Assembly (NCBI RefSeq): GCF_016086655.4
Contig: NC_052141.2
Coordinates: 8,308,001 to 8,372,000 of the forward strand
DNA: 64,000 nt
Direction of reading: 5' to 3'
DNA from: Lepeophtheirus salmonis
Lineage: Eukaryota > Arthropoda > Copepoda > Siphonostomatoida > Caligidae
A program made the position numbers and the translations under genes. Shown here one piece after another: positions 10,700 to 22,139 of this stretch; positions within the stretch are counted from its first letter, which is position 1, and the number at the start of each line of letters is the position of its first letter. Below the pieces are notes generated by a model. It had not been told where the DNA came from and did not search any database. It saw only the letters and a list, made by a program, of their open reading frames with translations.

Positions 10700-11725
10700 G
10701 AAGTGTAAAACATCTGGGACGACTTATATGTGGATACACGGCGCTAATATTGTTAGAAAACTAAATAGGATCTTAATGACATAACTTTATGAAAATTCAA
10801 GCTCAAAGCAATTTGAATCATTTGACATAAATTTTAATTCTGTTTAGTCTTTCAAGTTTGAGATTCTTTCAGGTTTTGATTTGATAGAGAGGAATCTTTG
10901 ACTATTCTTGACCATCAAACAACCATTAAACTGAGCGTGAGGCAACTTTTATTATTTCCAAAACAATAAGAAAAAAATAATTTTTATATTTAAATTTTAC
11001 ACTGCTTCTTGATGGAAATAAAAATATCATGCTAGGTAAGTAATTGCTTGAAAGTTATAGTCTTCAAAAATAACATTTATTAATCATTTTAAGAAAACCA
11101 ATTTAAATGAAAAGAATCCGTTTTTCTTAGTTAAGCTATAGACGTTTTTGACTTTAGTCAATGTGAAACATAGATATCACAGTACACTTAGAATAGAAAA
11201 TATTATTAAACTTGGAAGGGAATATTGAATACATCATTATGATTGTGACAACTAACAACTGAGTTGGGAACTTTTTTTTTTCAATTTATTTCTGGAGAAA
11301 AAGTCACAGAATACAATAAAGCTTAGAGCCTACAAAACGTTTATTTCTAGTTGAATTTATAGAGTCAAAGACTGCTTTGATAATATATAGAGAAATGACA
11401 AAACTGAGGCCCATCTTTGTGATTTATCATCTTATGAAAATGAAAATTACAGTTTAAAAGCTTCTATTTTAGTTTTAGAGAAGTTGTCATTAACTCACAC
11501 GATATACAGAATGTGCTATTTTACTCAAAATGATTAATGATTTTTTGGATGTTATTGAACAAACTTAGATAAATACAGTGTTTATGAATTGTTTCTTCTT
11601 TTTCTCAATTTGCTAATGAAGAGTTCGGATAAATAATATATTTAATATAATGTTGATTTTTTCATTAATATATGAAGGATTATTGTTTTTTTGTTTTTTT
11701 TTAAACTATGTTTTAGTTTGTGTAA
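10700..11725. other. No recognisable feature
   Basis: AT-rich DNA without long frames, tandem repeats or recognised element ends. Confidence 0.5.
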
Positions 11726-11732
11726 GGAGGAT

Positions 11733-11825
11733 TTGTCTTGAACATTTTTACCTTGACCGTTTTCGCCTTGTAACGCTTTTGCATTATACTGTTTTGCCTT
11801 GGGACTTTTTGCCTTGGATACTAAT
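11733..11825 (+). repeat. 15-16 bp minisatellite, about six degenerate units
   Basis: Successive units read cttgaacatttttac, cttgaccgttttcgc, cttgtaacgcttttgc, attatactgttttgc, cttgggactttttgc, cttggatac. A consensus close to CTTGRNCNNTTTTGC emerges. Related arrays occur at 15.38 kb (plus) and 23.97 kb (reverse complement). Confidence 0.7.
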
Positions 11826-12153
11826 AGAGAGAATACTACTTTTTCGTTAAATTTTTAGTATTGTATTCTAGCTTTGAGAAATAAAAAATAAAAAAAAGTA
11901 AACAGGCTAGACAATCACAGTTCTTCGAACTACGTGGGATTCAAAGCATTGGCAAAGAGTCACAGAATGCAAATGCTACAGTCAATTACAAACAATTATT
12001 GATATTCATATGTAGCATATTTCTTCATCAAAATGCCATGAAGAGATTTTGAAATCCCTACCTACATCAAGGATTGTATTTAAGTAATCAAGATGGAGAC
12101 CTCGTTCATGGAAGTTTTCATGCATTCGTGAATATGATATATTGATACACATA

Positions 12154-12864
12154 CCGGTAGTTGCATAGATACGCGGTCTAATTTTTAAACGCGTATATCT
12201 CGAGGTTCCGTGACCGGAAATAAAAAAATCCAGCACAAGTAACTGGGTAAGTCTTTTGGCTTTGCTTTTGTTTTTCTTACTCGCATCAAACAAAGTCGTT
12301 TACGATGAATGACGAGGCAAAACGTCATATGGTTGCCACTCTCCTCCGCGCCGGTAGGTCGGTCAAGGAGATAATCAAGGACACTGGACTTTCCTGGACT
12401 AATATGTTACTAGGTCCAGATGCTTGTCAAGGAGGAAAAGATCTGAAAGACCGGCCCATACCTCTGGAATGACTCAGGATTGGCTTGCTTCCCACATGCT
12501 ATTTTGGAACCAAAACATTTGGCCACCTCAATCACCTGATTTGAATCCCCTTGACTACAGTGGTTGGTGGCAAATTGAGAAGAAGGCCTGTGCTACCCAC
12601 CACCCGAATGTGGACTCATTGAATGCCAGCGTCAATGAGCAATGGGCATCCATGGAAGACCATTACATTATCAATGTGTGCAAGGCCTTCCGAGGGCGCT
12701 TGGAGGGTGTGATAGCAGCTGATTGCGGTTATATTCAGTAATTCTATTAAATTTTATATCAGAATAAATTCTCTATTTTGTAATTCTGAAAAATACTCCA
12801 TATGAATTTTATTACACATTTAATTATTTGCCACAAATAGTCCGCGTACTTATGCAACTACCGG
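12154..12864 (+). mobile_element. Non-autonomous Tc1/mariner-superfamily element, 711 bp, complete with TIRs
   Basis: The ends are near-perfect inverted repeats of 27 bp: ccggtagttgcatagatacg at 12154 and cgtacttatgcaactaccgg ending at 12864, flanked by TA on both sides (12152-12153 and 12865-12866). Inside, ATG 12305 opens a transposase N-terminus (MNDEAKRHMVATLLRAGRSV, KEIIKDTGLSWTN) with an HTH-like pattern. After a junction near 12412-12424 the frame of 12424-12741 gives the C-terminal end: HTSGMTQDWLASHM, NIWPPQSPDLNPLDYS, VCKAFRGRLEGVIAADCGYIQ. The third catalytic D region (SPDLNPLDY) is kept. The first two acidic residues and everything between are deleted, so the copy cannot transpose by itself but could be mobilised in trans. 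Confidence 0.88.
12424..12741 (+). pseudogene. Transposase C-terminal remnant of the 12.15-12.86 kb element
   Basis: The open stretch of 105 codons carries HTS..TQ.WL....FW, WPPQSPDLNPLDY, WW.IEKKACATHHPNV and a C-terminus CKAF..RLEGVIA...GYI. These are hallmarks of transposases in which the last catalytic D sits in SPDLNPLDY. The ATG at 12424 is only the first Met after the deletion junction and not a natural start. It stops naturally (TAA, 12739-12741) about 120 bases before the right TIR. Confidence 0.85.
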
Positions 12865-12869
12865 TATAA

Positions 12870-13260
12870 TACATCAACATACGTAATTACCTTATCAGGT
12901 ATCATAATTATACTTCAACCTTTCTCTTTTGCTGTACTCCCCCTGACTTGGGAGTAAATTATTTATTAATCTTGTGTGTTTATATCTTATTCGTATTTAT
13001 TTATTCTATTTGACAATTAACCATCTTCCTATTACTCTGAGGATTTTGGATGCTTACGAATGAAAGAAAATTATAGTTTCAAGGTCCTTCCAAAATAAAG
13101 TTTCATTTTTAATGGTTGAGTAATAGTAAATACAAGGGCCGGATTGATCTATGGATTTGTCAAGCTTTGAGGATTTAATGGAATAAGGATATCTTCGCAG
13201 TTTGAGGTTTGAAACTGGAATATCCTTAGCTAATAGAATACTAACGATAATTATTATTTC
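12870..13260. other. No gene; one hAT-like word
   Basis: AT-rich. The word caagggccggattgatcta near 13133 resembles hAT ends of the CAGGGCCGGATT type but has no partner, so it is only noted. Confidence 0.4.
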
Positions 13261-13269
13261 GTCATCTCA

Positions 13270-13664
13270 TCATCATGAGCTAATAAGAAATCAAAATACA
13301 GCGCATATCAAATCTCCTAGATCCTGAAGTGGTAGGGATTAAGTACATCAAAAAGTGCTACATGATCCTGGTTTTCGAGGTGGCCAAGTTGAAGAATGAT
13401 GAAAAAGACATCTCCAGGAAAGCAGGAAGTTATAGGCACAATTTAAAAAGGACTCCGGATTTATTGTCCCGCATGGGGAACAAAATCAAGAAGGACCCTA
13501 CCTAATCAATGAATTACCTTAGCAACGGATACTTTGTGGATTCTAGGAATCTTCATAAGGGATGTGAAGGGCGATCTTCAAACACAAAGACACCATGCAA
13601 TCTTTTGACAGAATTTATAAAGCCCAAATGGCTTGAGAGTCTACGTTTTCCCTGACAAACCCTG
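13270..13664 (+). mobile_element. Tc1/mariner transposase N-terminal fragment with right end
   Basis: Plus-strand translation gives VGIKYIKKCYMILVFEVAKL, KNDEKDISRKAGSYRHNLKR, TPDLLSRMGNKIKKDPT, then decayed blocks ending PKWLESLRF. These correspond to the paired HTH and linker of Tc1/mariner transposases (R.P.FL..L...IK.DPT.SM pattern). Immediately after, tttccctgacaaaccctg ends at 13664 followed by TA. This matches the right-end word (ccaaccctg, TA) of the element at 20.29-21.17 kb. The catalytic domain is absent. A paralogous N-terminus sits at 60291-60554, sharing EKC/KKC, L.F.VAK and DISRK blocks. Confidence 0.7.
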
Positions 13665-13749
13665 TATGGTATTCTTTTTTTTAATACTTTATACAGTTAC
13701 ATTGCATTGCCCTCTGTTAGTGAAGTGAGATATTATTAGAGCTGAGATA

Positions 13750-13862
13750 TTTGTAATGAAAAAACTACCATTTAAAATTAGAAAAGGTAACTATTTTGTG
13801 AGTTTTTTTTAATTTTTTGTTCATTATATAATAGGCTGTCGTGTTGTGTTAGCATCTCCCAT
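13750..13862 (+). repeat. Dispersed repeat F, copy 1
   Basis: The core tttgtaatgaaaaaactacc, then aaaattagaaaa and ttgttcattat, recurs at 44968-45080 in the same orientation (tttgtaatgaaaaaactacc, aaaattagaaaa, tggttcattat). Both copies lie just downstream of Tc1/mariner remains, so this may be a terminal region of another non-autonomous element. Confidence 0.65.
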
Positions 13863-14514
13863 TGAAAGAATAATAGTCACCTCTTTCTATTTTAAAAATA
13901 GATCTATATGAATTTAAATACAAGAAATAAATTAAAGGCATTTAATCTAACTTTACAAATAATTATAGTCTTTCTTTTATATATTTATAAAAGTGCTATT
14001 GATGGACTAAATTGGGCTAGTCCTTACGACTTGGATGGTTCATTCTATAACTCTTCTTTTTTTTCAAATATAATCTTATCTAATCTTTAACAAAAGAATA
14101 AAATATGAGTTTAGTTGCAAATGATTGACTATAAAAAGTGAGATTGTTTTTCTAGCCCTTTTTCAGCGTTGAATGGACTAACCCAGTGATGTTGGGATCC
14201 ATCATCATTCGGATGGGTTTAGCAACAAAAATTATGAATATTAATTTATAATTACTTATATAAATAGGTTTTTTTATGAGTTGCAACTTGTACAAGTAAA
14301 TTGCAAATAAGTAAAATTTAAGTATTTTGAGGAACATTATAAGGTATAATTGATGAGAGTGATAAAAAAACCCAAAAGTTTTATTCATAGTTTAAAAACT
14401 TTATTCGATACATCATCCTTATAGTGACCTCAATATAACAACCTCTTTCATATACAATCAATCTGTTTTTAATTTCTTTATTGGGGTCAATAATTTGTTT
14501 CTACTTAAAGTTTA

Positions 14515-14610
14515 ATTTACTGCTCACGCAAACGGTTCGTATGAATAATTTGTTGATAGAAGTTGACGGTAATTTATATCAGAATACAAATTTAGTCCAC
14601 ATTCAATTTT
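14515..14610 (+). repeat. Interspersed repeat D (short copy)
   Basis: Holds aataatttgttgatagaagt, tgacggtaatttat, agaatacaaattta and gtccaca in the family order. It is more divergent before the first word. Confidence 0.55.
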
Positions 14611-14984
14611 GAAAAAAATAAATATTAAATTTCAAGTTTCGCTTTTGTCTTCAACAGAGAAATGATTTATGTACCAGAGCCTAATTTTTCATCGGAGAAA
14701 AATGAAAATGTTTTTTCTGTGTTTAATCGCTGAAGAATCAAGTAACCATTTTATATTTGATTGGACTACACTTGGAATTTTGTCAAGCCATTGGAAATCT
14801 TCTACACAAATATAAAGTGTTTTAAAGACTTTTATAATTTAAAGAAAAACAATTTTATAGCCTTTTAAAGTGGAAATGGAGAAGAACTTATTAACACCAT
14901 TATAATAAAAGTTTGCCAGATTTTATATACAAAGCGGAACTCCTTGTATGGTGACCGTTCTGGCGATTTTTCTGTTGTAAAGCT

Positions 14985-15150
14985 ACACATAAATGTTTTG
15001 AATGATATCAGATGAATGGGAGAATCGAATGTTTTTCTGGAACAGCCTCGGAAAAATAATGTTTAATTTGCAATTCCAATTTTTATGTATTGTTATTTAT
15101 TACTGATATGTAACTTTGTCATAATTTTCTAAGTTATGAGAAAATAATTA
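14985..15150 (+). repeat. Dispersed repeat C, copy 1
   Basis: The stretch tgtttaatttgcaattcc, tttattactgatatgtaac, tttctaagttatgagaaaa is matched in order at 61690-61835 (agtttaattcgcgattcc, tttattactggtatttaac, tttctaagggatgagaaaa). Same orientation, 47 kb apart; noncoding. Confidence 0.65.
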
Positions 15151-15383
15151 TGAAATAGATATGTCAAGATTAAAAAACAAACATTTGACATTGTTACTTG
15201 AGTATTATAATTTTATATATACTGTAATAAAACAATTTATGATAAAAAATACTTGAAAACTGAGAAAAAAACAAATTGAAAAAAAAACAATCCCGAACAA
15301 AAGTATTTTAAACACATGCAGTCTGTGTAAATATATGTATATATATATCCTTTTTTAGGGAAAAAGTTTTGAAGAAAAATGTA

Positions 15384-15450
15384 GGTTGCCGTTGCAAAAT
15401 TTGCCTTTGGAAAGTTTGGCATAGGAATATTTGCCTTGGAAAAAGTATCC
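15384..15450 (+). repeat. 15-bp minisatellite, about four units
   Basis: Units: cgttgcaaaatttgc, ctttggaaagtttggc, ataggaatatttgc, cttggaaaaagtatcc. The same consensus is seen at 11.73 and 23.97 kb. It ends 10 bases before the hairpin at 15460. Confidence 0.65.
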
Positions 15451-15459
15451 CAAGCAGAG

Positions 15460-15518
15460 AAATCGCCTTCTTTTATTTAATGTAAATAACATTTACATCA
15501 AATAAAGGAAGGTGATTT
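15460..15518. repeat. 28-bp near-perfect hairpin
   Basis: The left arm, 15460-15487, starts aaatcgccttcttttattta; the right arm, 15491-15518, is its complement with three mismatches, around a 3-base centre (aac). Stem length and small loop fit either a tiny palindromic MITE or a precursor-like RNA hairpin. No promoter or gene is visible beside it. Confidence 0.75.
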
Positions 15519-15869
15519 ATTTTATTAATCGGCATAGCTAATTTTTACTAGAACTGCATGGGAATCGGCCTTTCAATTTTTTTCAATCGTAAAATCACCA
15601 ATAAATAGCTTTTAGTTTTTTATCTTATTCTAAACTCTGTAATTCATATAAATAGTTTTATAAAAGTACTTTTTTTTATACTAGTTTTTTTCTGATGATT
15701 AACATATTTAGTATTAAAGTTTTTTTGTTTTTTTTTAAATCAGGGAATGAGTTAAAATACTCAAAAACTTTAACGATGGTTTAGTTTATTTTTTTGAACT
15801 TATGAGACTTACCAAATAAAATCTATCAATTTCTCATTTTTTTATGATGAAACATCAATTTACGCTATG

Positions 15870-16042
15870 TAAATGCAAGTTGCAACAAACCCACAGGATT
15901 AATAAAAATAATTGGTTCATAGAAAATGACGATAATTTATTTATTGAAAACATATGTAATCTACAGTCTATTTGAAGAAATATCATTTTAGTTTGTTTTT
16001 ATGTTGACGGCTTATTTATATGCACATATGGGTTGACATATT
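15870..16042 (+). repeat. Interspersed repeat D, long copy
   Basis: Ordered words: gttgcaacaaacccacagg, aataaaaataattggttcat, atgacgataatttat, attttagtttgttttt, atgttgacggcttatttat. This copy preserves the 3' part (ttgacgg block) also seen at 50.3 and 50.65 kb. Confidence 0.7.
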
Positions 16043-16049
16043 GCATAAG

Positions 16050-16890
16050 AGAGTGGTTTTTTTTTAAATAGTAAATAAACAACTATTTAAATATATTTCG
16101 ATTTCGAATATATACACATATATATGCATTCAAGAAACTGGAAGGCTCACTTTGAAGGTGGATTGACATGCAAAACATATGTCGGATTTGATAGAAGAAT
16201 ATTGATAGCGATAATATGCAGTTTTTATAGACAGATTACTTGAATCGAGTAGGTAGGTACCATTTTGAAACCTTATCGGTCACTTCATAATTGAGTTATT
16301 CAGTCATATATCGAATTACGAGACACTTTACGTTTGTGAATATATACACTATAGTTTTGCAGTAATTATTTTTCCACTTTCCTCTGTTATATTCATCCTC
16401 ACTAGATTTGAATCCTGACAAGTAATTTTGCTTTAAAGAAATTTTGCCCTATGTTATGTTCCCTGCCACTTTATGTATTTATATTATCGGTTCGAATATG
16501 ACTAAAATGTATCTTAATAGGTTAATTATATAGCTAGCAGAAGACGAAAAATGGAAAATCACGATGAAATAATTCATAAATAATGACAAAAAATTAATTT
16601 ATAATCGTGTACTCGTTATACTTTTGAAGGAGAAGGAGTAAAGAATAACAGATCTGGGATGATGATGTTATCCACCTATCCACCACAATATTTTTCTAAC
16701 GGAATTCATTGCATAATTTTTATGGACAGTGCCTTAACTTCTTCGTCACATTTTTAAAGCACATAAAGTATTTTTTGCGTTGTCAAACAGTGGCGAGGGC
16801 AAAGAATGAATTAGAATTTGATATATATTAAGCATTAAAATAATTATATGCAATAAAAACTTCTTACAATTTACACAACTAAACTACTAA
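16050..16890. other. No recognisable feature
   Basis: AT-rich and noncoding in six frames, with no repeat partner noticed. Confidence 0.5.
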
Positions 16891-16892
16891 TA

Positions 16893-17722
16893 TTAGAAAT
16901 GAAGAGTGTGGCCGGCCACCAAAAAGATATAGACGCATAATTGCAGGCATTGCTCGCTGAATATGATGGCCAAATGCAAGAACAGAGCAATTGGGTATTG
17001 ACCGTTGGGCCGTTGGAAAACGTTGAAAAACAAGTGAATTTTGTTTTTTAAATCGGTAGATGGGTGCCACATGAACTGAATGAAAGGCAGTAAAAAAACT
17101 GAAAAAACATTTTTAAAATGCTGTTCGCCCAGTAGAAAAGGAAGATGTTTTTGCATCAAATCGTAGCTGGCGATGACAAGTGGGTCTTTTTCAAGAACCC
17201 AAAACGAAAAAGATAATATGTCGACTATGACACAAGGCCAATCCGACTGCAAGGCCAGATGGTTTCGGAAAGAAGGCAATACTGTGTATTTTCTGGGACC
17301 AGTGAGGTGTTATATGACTTGACCTTCTATAACCCGATCAAACAGTTAAGTGTTATTGCTACCAACAACAATTAACCGATTTGAGCCATGCTATACGCCA
17401 AAAACGCCCAAAATATGAAGCTAGGCAATACAAGGTAATTTTCCTTGATACCCATTCACCATGGCGTCGCTCTATGACCATCCACCAGCTTGTTGTATTG
17501 TACAACTAGGAACCTTTTGCTCCTACGGCTTACTCGCCAGATCTTGTGCCTTCTGATTATCAGTTGTTTGCATCGAAGGGTCACGCACTCAATGATTTAC
17601 GCTTCGATTCTTACGCTGAAGCCAAAAAAATTGATCGATGGCTGGTTTATAGCCAAAGACGAACAATATTTTTGGAAAGGTATCTATAAATTGCCTGAAA
17701 GATGAAAAAAAAAAGCTAGCAA
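16893..17722 (+). mobile_element. Mariner of mori type, near-full-length transposase with many lesions
   Basis: Plus-strand pieces in order: LQALLAEYDGQMQEQ, GRWVPHELNERQ, FLHQIVAGDDKWVFFKNPKR (first catalytic D in GDDKW, normally GDEKW), DTRPIRLQGQMV, NPIKQLSVIATNN, KYEARQYKVIFLDTHSPW (second-D block, HDNAPSH decayed), PTAYSPDLVPSDYQLFASK with GHAL (third D), RFDSYAEAKKIDRWL and a C-terminal LPER-like end. The YQLFASKGHAL and E..K.ID.W blocks fit the mori subfamily of mariner (Bombyx Bmmar1-type) better than the irritans or mauritiana groups. At least six stops or frameshifts interrupt it. Neither terminal repeat could be identified, so the boundaries are those of the coding remnant. Confidence 0.82.
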
Positions 17723-18020
17723 AGGCCCACATTTTGAATATTAAATTTGTAACCATTTTTTCATACTAAACGTTCCATTTCTTTTTCCATATCATATAAT
17801 AGGCACATACCTGGTAGTATCTTGGAAATGCTCACGATCGGGACTAATGCACACTTGACAAAATTTTAAACTAATCAGAGAGAAGAAAAATATCAATCCT
17901 TCGTTGGACATTAATGTCTAATTTTTCTTTTGAGTCCTTTAGTAGCACCTATTTATTAATCCTCATTACAGTTTTGCGCCTATATTAAGGCAGTTGACAT
18001 TCTATTGTCTTGTCTTTATA

Positions 18021-18853
18021 CAGGGTGCACTATAAGAAATGGGAGGTCAAGGAATGAAATATTGTATCGTTCATAACTTTATTATAGATTTATTTATTTC
18101 AATAAAACTTTTAAAAATTGAAGATCTACCACTTAAATCTGAACACTTTTAAAATTATAAATGATAAAATTCAACAATATATAATTTATTTATTAACAAT
18201 AGAATTTTGAACAATATTAATATTATAAATAGATATCGGACCTCACTTAATCATTCATGTAGCTGCCCTTAACTGTCATAATGGCTTCCAAGCGGCGGGG
18301 GAAGACCTTGTACCTACTTCAGATGTAGTTCTCTTTCATGGTATCCAAGTGCTCGACGGAGAGTTGTTGTTTTGAAGTACTCAGCATTTGGATGAAGGAC
18401 ACTGTAGGACATCCCCTTGAGCATACAACCGAAAGGTTTAGTCAAAGGAGTCGGTTTAGGGCTGTAATGGGCCCAATTTGTCAAAAATTGTTCAAATGTG
18501 CTTAAAATATTTATTTAAAAGATTACTGAAACGGAGGATGTGGGATTTTTCATTGCTGATGTCAAAAGGGGCCTCTCTACCCTCACTAAGCTCTTTCCAT
18601 TCAATTTTTTGATAGCTCTCTGGAGAGAATTGTGTAAAACCAATATCTATTGCATACACCCTCATTGGATAGGAAAATTGTCCTGCCCTGTTTTCTTTAA
18701 CTCTTCCTAATCCAGTTTTGTCATTAAGACAGAACCCTTCTTCCTCTTCAACGTTTTGGACTTGCTGACGTTTAAAAAAATCTGGTATTTTATTGCTTAA
18801 ATAAGAGCGTAAACACACTTCGTGCAACCCACCATTTTGCTTTGTACACCTTG
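18021..18853 (-). mobile_element. Non-autonomous Tc1/mariner element, 833 bp, TIRs and TA duplication
   Basis: Left end cagggtgcactataagaaat (18021) and right end ccattttgctttgtacaccttg (to 18853, read as gct-ttgtacaccttg) are imperfect inverted repeats flanked by TA (18019-18020 and 18854-18855). The transposase lies on the minus strand. N-terminal and linker remnants are in 18492-18827, such as PMRVYAIDIGFTQFSPESY and KELSEGREAPFD, the decayed counterpart of a K.LVRVERPLLT block in an alternative frame. The extreme C-terminus lies in 18240-18480 (HPNAEYFK, VFPRRLEAIMTVKGSYMND). The catalytic core between is deleted. Confidence 0.82.
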
Positions 18854-19089
18854 TATATTCTTCTGTTTCTGGGTATATATAAGTTTTTTCTCCTTTGTTT
18901 TCAGGGTCACTCGATATGATATTCTTAATCCAAACTTTCCAGTATATTCAATCATATTTTGATTAAAAATACAAATAAAAATTAATAACTTTTCTTAATT
19001 CTCCATTATTCCTTGACCCTCAAGGATTCTTATAAAATTAGTAATATATTTATTGGGTTTCCTCTTGTTTGACATGTTTATGATGATAA

Positions 19090-19345
19090 TTATTTGGATG
19101 ATTGTCTTCTATGGATTGATGCCTGGAGACTGCCTGGGGAACTCAATGACCTTAATATGCTTATTTTTGTTGTCATTGTCGTTCTGAAAAAATCCTACTC
19201 AGACCAATTTTTTAAGTACTCTACCCTGAGTGAAGAATACCAAGTTGTCCATTTCAATCTGAACACTTTGACTATTAAACTTCAACAAGATATAATTTAT
19301 TAATTGAAATACATTTTCAAAAGTGTGGCTGAGCTCTATGTATGT
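19090..19345 (-). mobile_element. Tc1-type transposase scrap plus 3' UTR scrap of the 18-kb family
   Basis: Minus-strand reading across 19100-19215 gives FFQNDND, then KHIKVIEFPRQSPGINP. This is the Tc1 signature in which a QDND block precedes a V.EWP.QSPDLNP block. The D of SPDLNP is changed to G. The adjacent 19235-19345 segment (aatctgaacactttg, aagatataatttatta, gtggctgagctct) is homologous to the 3' region of the 18.02-18.85 kb element. A chimeric patch of two decayed elements. Confidence 0.55.
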
Positions 19346-19349
19346 TCAT

Positions 19350-20280
19350 ATTTAAAGTCCACGAGGCTGAAGTTGGTGCTGGAGAAGGATCACAAGGATG
19401 TGAGTAAGATAACAGCCATATTGTCGCTGAAGAAGTTTCGGTTATTTTTGGCTGAATTTGGAGGATACTTCCGGATCTAGTAGACAGTAGGGATGGAGAT
19501 GCAAACAGCCTTCTTGGTACTGATCATTCTCCAGAAGAGATCCTGTGATCATTGTGATCACGTGCTACTATTTGTTTTATTGCTCCGATATTTTTACACA
19601 TGGAGACATGGAATAAATAAAAATCTAGTTTATTTTTGGTTCAGCTATTGTTTTGTTGATTAAGGAACCATATTTATCAAAAATAACAGGGATACGACAT
19701 TATTAAATGATAATGTAGATTTAGCATCCCCAATTATTTTATCTTCAAAATTGAATTCTTTAATGACTAATGAAACAAGAAGTTAGTTATATTTTAAAGA
19801 TCCCGGTTGCCGGTAAATCCTTTGCAAAAAGGGTAAGATTTTTTATTATAAAAATCTGGAACCCTGATACAATGTTTATATAAATTTAAATAATTTTTTT
19901 TATAAACATCGAGACTGCCAAAATGTTTTGTCAAATATTTTATTTGAAAGGAGCCATTTTAGAGTCCATAAAATTATTTTAAATTCAATCAATATCGAAC
20001 AGATTTGATAAATATTTTTGTATAACATATTTCGGTTCAAATAGTGAACTCTTTAATTTAATTTTAGTTTGTGGCGATTGCATAAAGTTAAATCGAATTA
20101 TTACTTGAAAAATTGGACGATTATTCGTTGAAGAAGATATTTACATACATATATTATGATACTTAATTTTGGAGAAAATCTTCTGTATTCATGGGCCACG
20201 TATATAACGTTTGTAAGCAAACCGATGACTTGTAAAGTAGCTTGAATGAATACTAAATATTATATAAAATCGCTTCGAAT
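19350..20280. other. Unresolved, mostly AT-rich
   Basis: A G+C-richer patch at 19355-19520 reads, on the plus strand, LVLEKDHKDVSKITAILSLK and LAEFGGYFRI. This is vaguely like a Tc1-type HTH N-terminus, too weak to call. The rest shows nothing. Confidence 0.3.
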
Positions 20281-20284
20281 TGGA

Positions 20285-21166
20285 TCACTCAAAATGACCA
20301 CCATCAGCAGTAATAAAAGCCTCCACATGGTGAAAAAAAACCTGCTATATGTTGATCCTAAACACCTTAGACAAGTTGTCAAACGCAACTCTAATAGAGG
20401 TTTTCTGCGAGTCCCCTCTTGAGTGGAGAGTTCTGCTGGTCTCTCTCTCCAGGACGTCCCATTTTCAGAATATTCGAATATGGCAATGATGACAGCCATA
20501 TGTACTTAGACAGAATTCTGGCTGTATTTTCCGAACAGGACTTATGAAATTGGGATGATGCGGGTGACACTCCACCATCCTGTCTTTTATTTATCTCTGG
20601 AAAGTTGCCTGTAATTATTGGGTTGAGTATGAACCCATTGTTTTTCATCAATGTAGGGAAATTCTTGCTTCTGTCAAGCCTTCTGGCCTTGAAATATTCT
20701 GCTAGAAAATAGAGGTGGATTTTTGTGTATTAGGTCAATCCAAAGTCACCCTTAACATCCCTCTATATGGTCACCTTATCACTATAAAACTTGTTGGAGA
20801 GGTGATTCGGGGATTTTGCAGGTTTTTCTTTGTTCCCTTTCTCCATACTAGCCAGGAATACAGAGTCCCTCTTCAAATCGAATCATCCACTTAAGGCCTT
20901 TAGAGGTATGTTCAATTATTTTTCATTTTGGCAATTTTAAAAACAAACCTCCGGAAGCACTTCATAATGTCAATAACCTTTTCCCCACTTATTCTATCAT
21001 AAATAAGATCATAGATACATAGCCTTTTTTCTTCTTCCTAACGAAGTAGTGAAATGTTTATCATTGTTTATTATGCACGAAAGACCAAAGATGTTAAAAA
21101 AACTTACTCAAAATACTGAAAAAATAAGAGTAAATTACAGAGTCTTACCTTTTCTTACCAACCCTG
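20285..21166 (-). mobile_element. Tc1/mariner element remnant with internal deletion
   Basis: The right end, ccaaccctg at 21158-21166, is followed by TA. It forms the 5' end of a minus-strand element. Minus-strand translation gives N-terminal-half words DVKGDFGLT and FKARRLDRSKN, PTLMKNNG, and then after a gap IWLSSLPYSNILKMG (decayed third-D block). Next come KTSIRVAFDNLSKVFRI and a clear C-terminus, HHVEAFITADGGHFE, stopping at 20285-20287. Stops and frame changes are frequent and the first two catalytic residues are not seen. The left end was not found. Confidence 0.72.
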
Positions 21167-21179
21167 TACAGTATTATTT

Positions 21180-21780
21180 GCACCACAAAATCTTTTATTG
21201 AGATTTATTAAAGTATTCAATGCATCAAATATATTATATTTAAAGGTTTTGCTGGTCTATTAACCTTGATAAGGATACCATGAATCCATTATCATGAAAA
21301 ATTGTATATTGCAATTTTATCAATATATATATAAATGAAACACACATATCATTTACTCTTTTGAACTTAATAGGTATAAAATTAATAACAACAAAATGAT
21401 TTGATTACTCTATTATATCCATTTCAATGTAATTTTCCCTTTAAATATTGATTGATATTCCTCTTTAAACCATCAACCAATGTAATGTACACCAATATTA
21501 ATAATGTAAAGTTTTTATCTTTGATTATCGGGAAGAACTCATTTTTAACAATGATTGTTTGTAGCTATAGTGCAGTGCCCAAGATGAAAAGGAAAAAGGA
21601 ACATTAATTTATAATTATGACTTTTTACTAGCCTGTCATATTAAAAAAGAAAAGGAGATAATAGGGTTCACCCTTTATTGATGAGTCAACACAATTCTTT
21701 TTATAAATTGATTTTCTCCTAAAGTAAACATACGATTTTATTGAAATATATGCCAAATGGAACCCGAGTTAAAAAAACCA
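21180..21780. other. No recognisable feature
   Basis: AT-rich, noncoding; no repeat partner noticed. Confidence 0.5.
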
Positions 21781-21786
21781 ACAAAA

Positions 21787-22130
21787 TTATTCAATATAAT
21801 CGCCTTTGGCATCTATAAAGATCTTTAATCGACCTCCAAATAGGCAGCAGATCTTGGCAACAGTCTCATTTGTCACATTCCAGAATTCCTCACGGATCTT
21901 GGACTTTTGTGGGGCTGCAGGGTCTGTTGGTCAACTCAACTATGTCCCACATAAAGAAGTCAATGGAGGTTGAGGTCTGGTGAGCTTAGAGGACAAACTC
22001 TTGGTCGAACAAAGTAAAAAAGAACAATTTGTACAACTTCTTAGGAGCAGCACACTTCCTGTTGATATTCAATAACCTCAAGACTCTTCCAGTTTCTTCC
22101 TGAAACTCCAAACAAAGGACCTGTTCATAT
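21787..22130 (-). mobile_element. Tc1/mariner transposase C-terminal fragment
   Basis: The minus strand reads VCPLSSPDLNLHDFFMWDIV (third-D block SPDLN..DF), then in shifted frame EEFWNVTNETVAKICCLFGG and RLKIFIDAKGDYIE, followed by a natural stop at 21787-21789. The block order W/CP.SSPDLNP.D..., VA.IC..F..RL...IDA.G..IE is the C-terminal signature of Tc1/mariner-superfamily transposases. No N-terminal part and no TIR were found. Confidence 0.75.
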
Positions 22131-22139
22131 TTAAGAATT

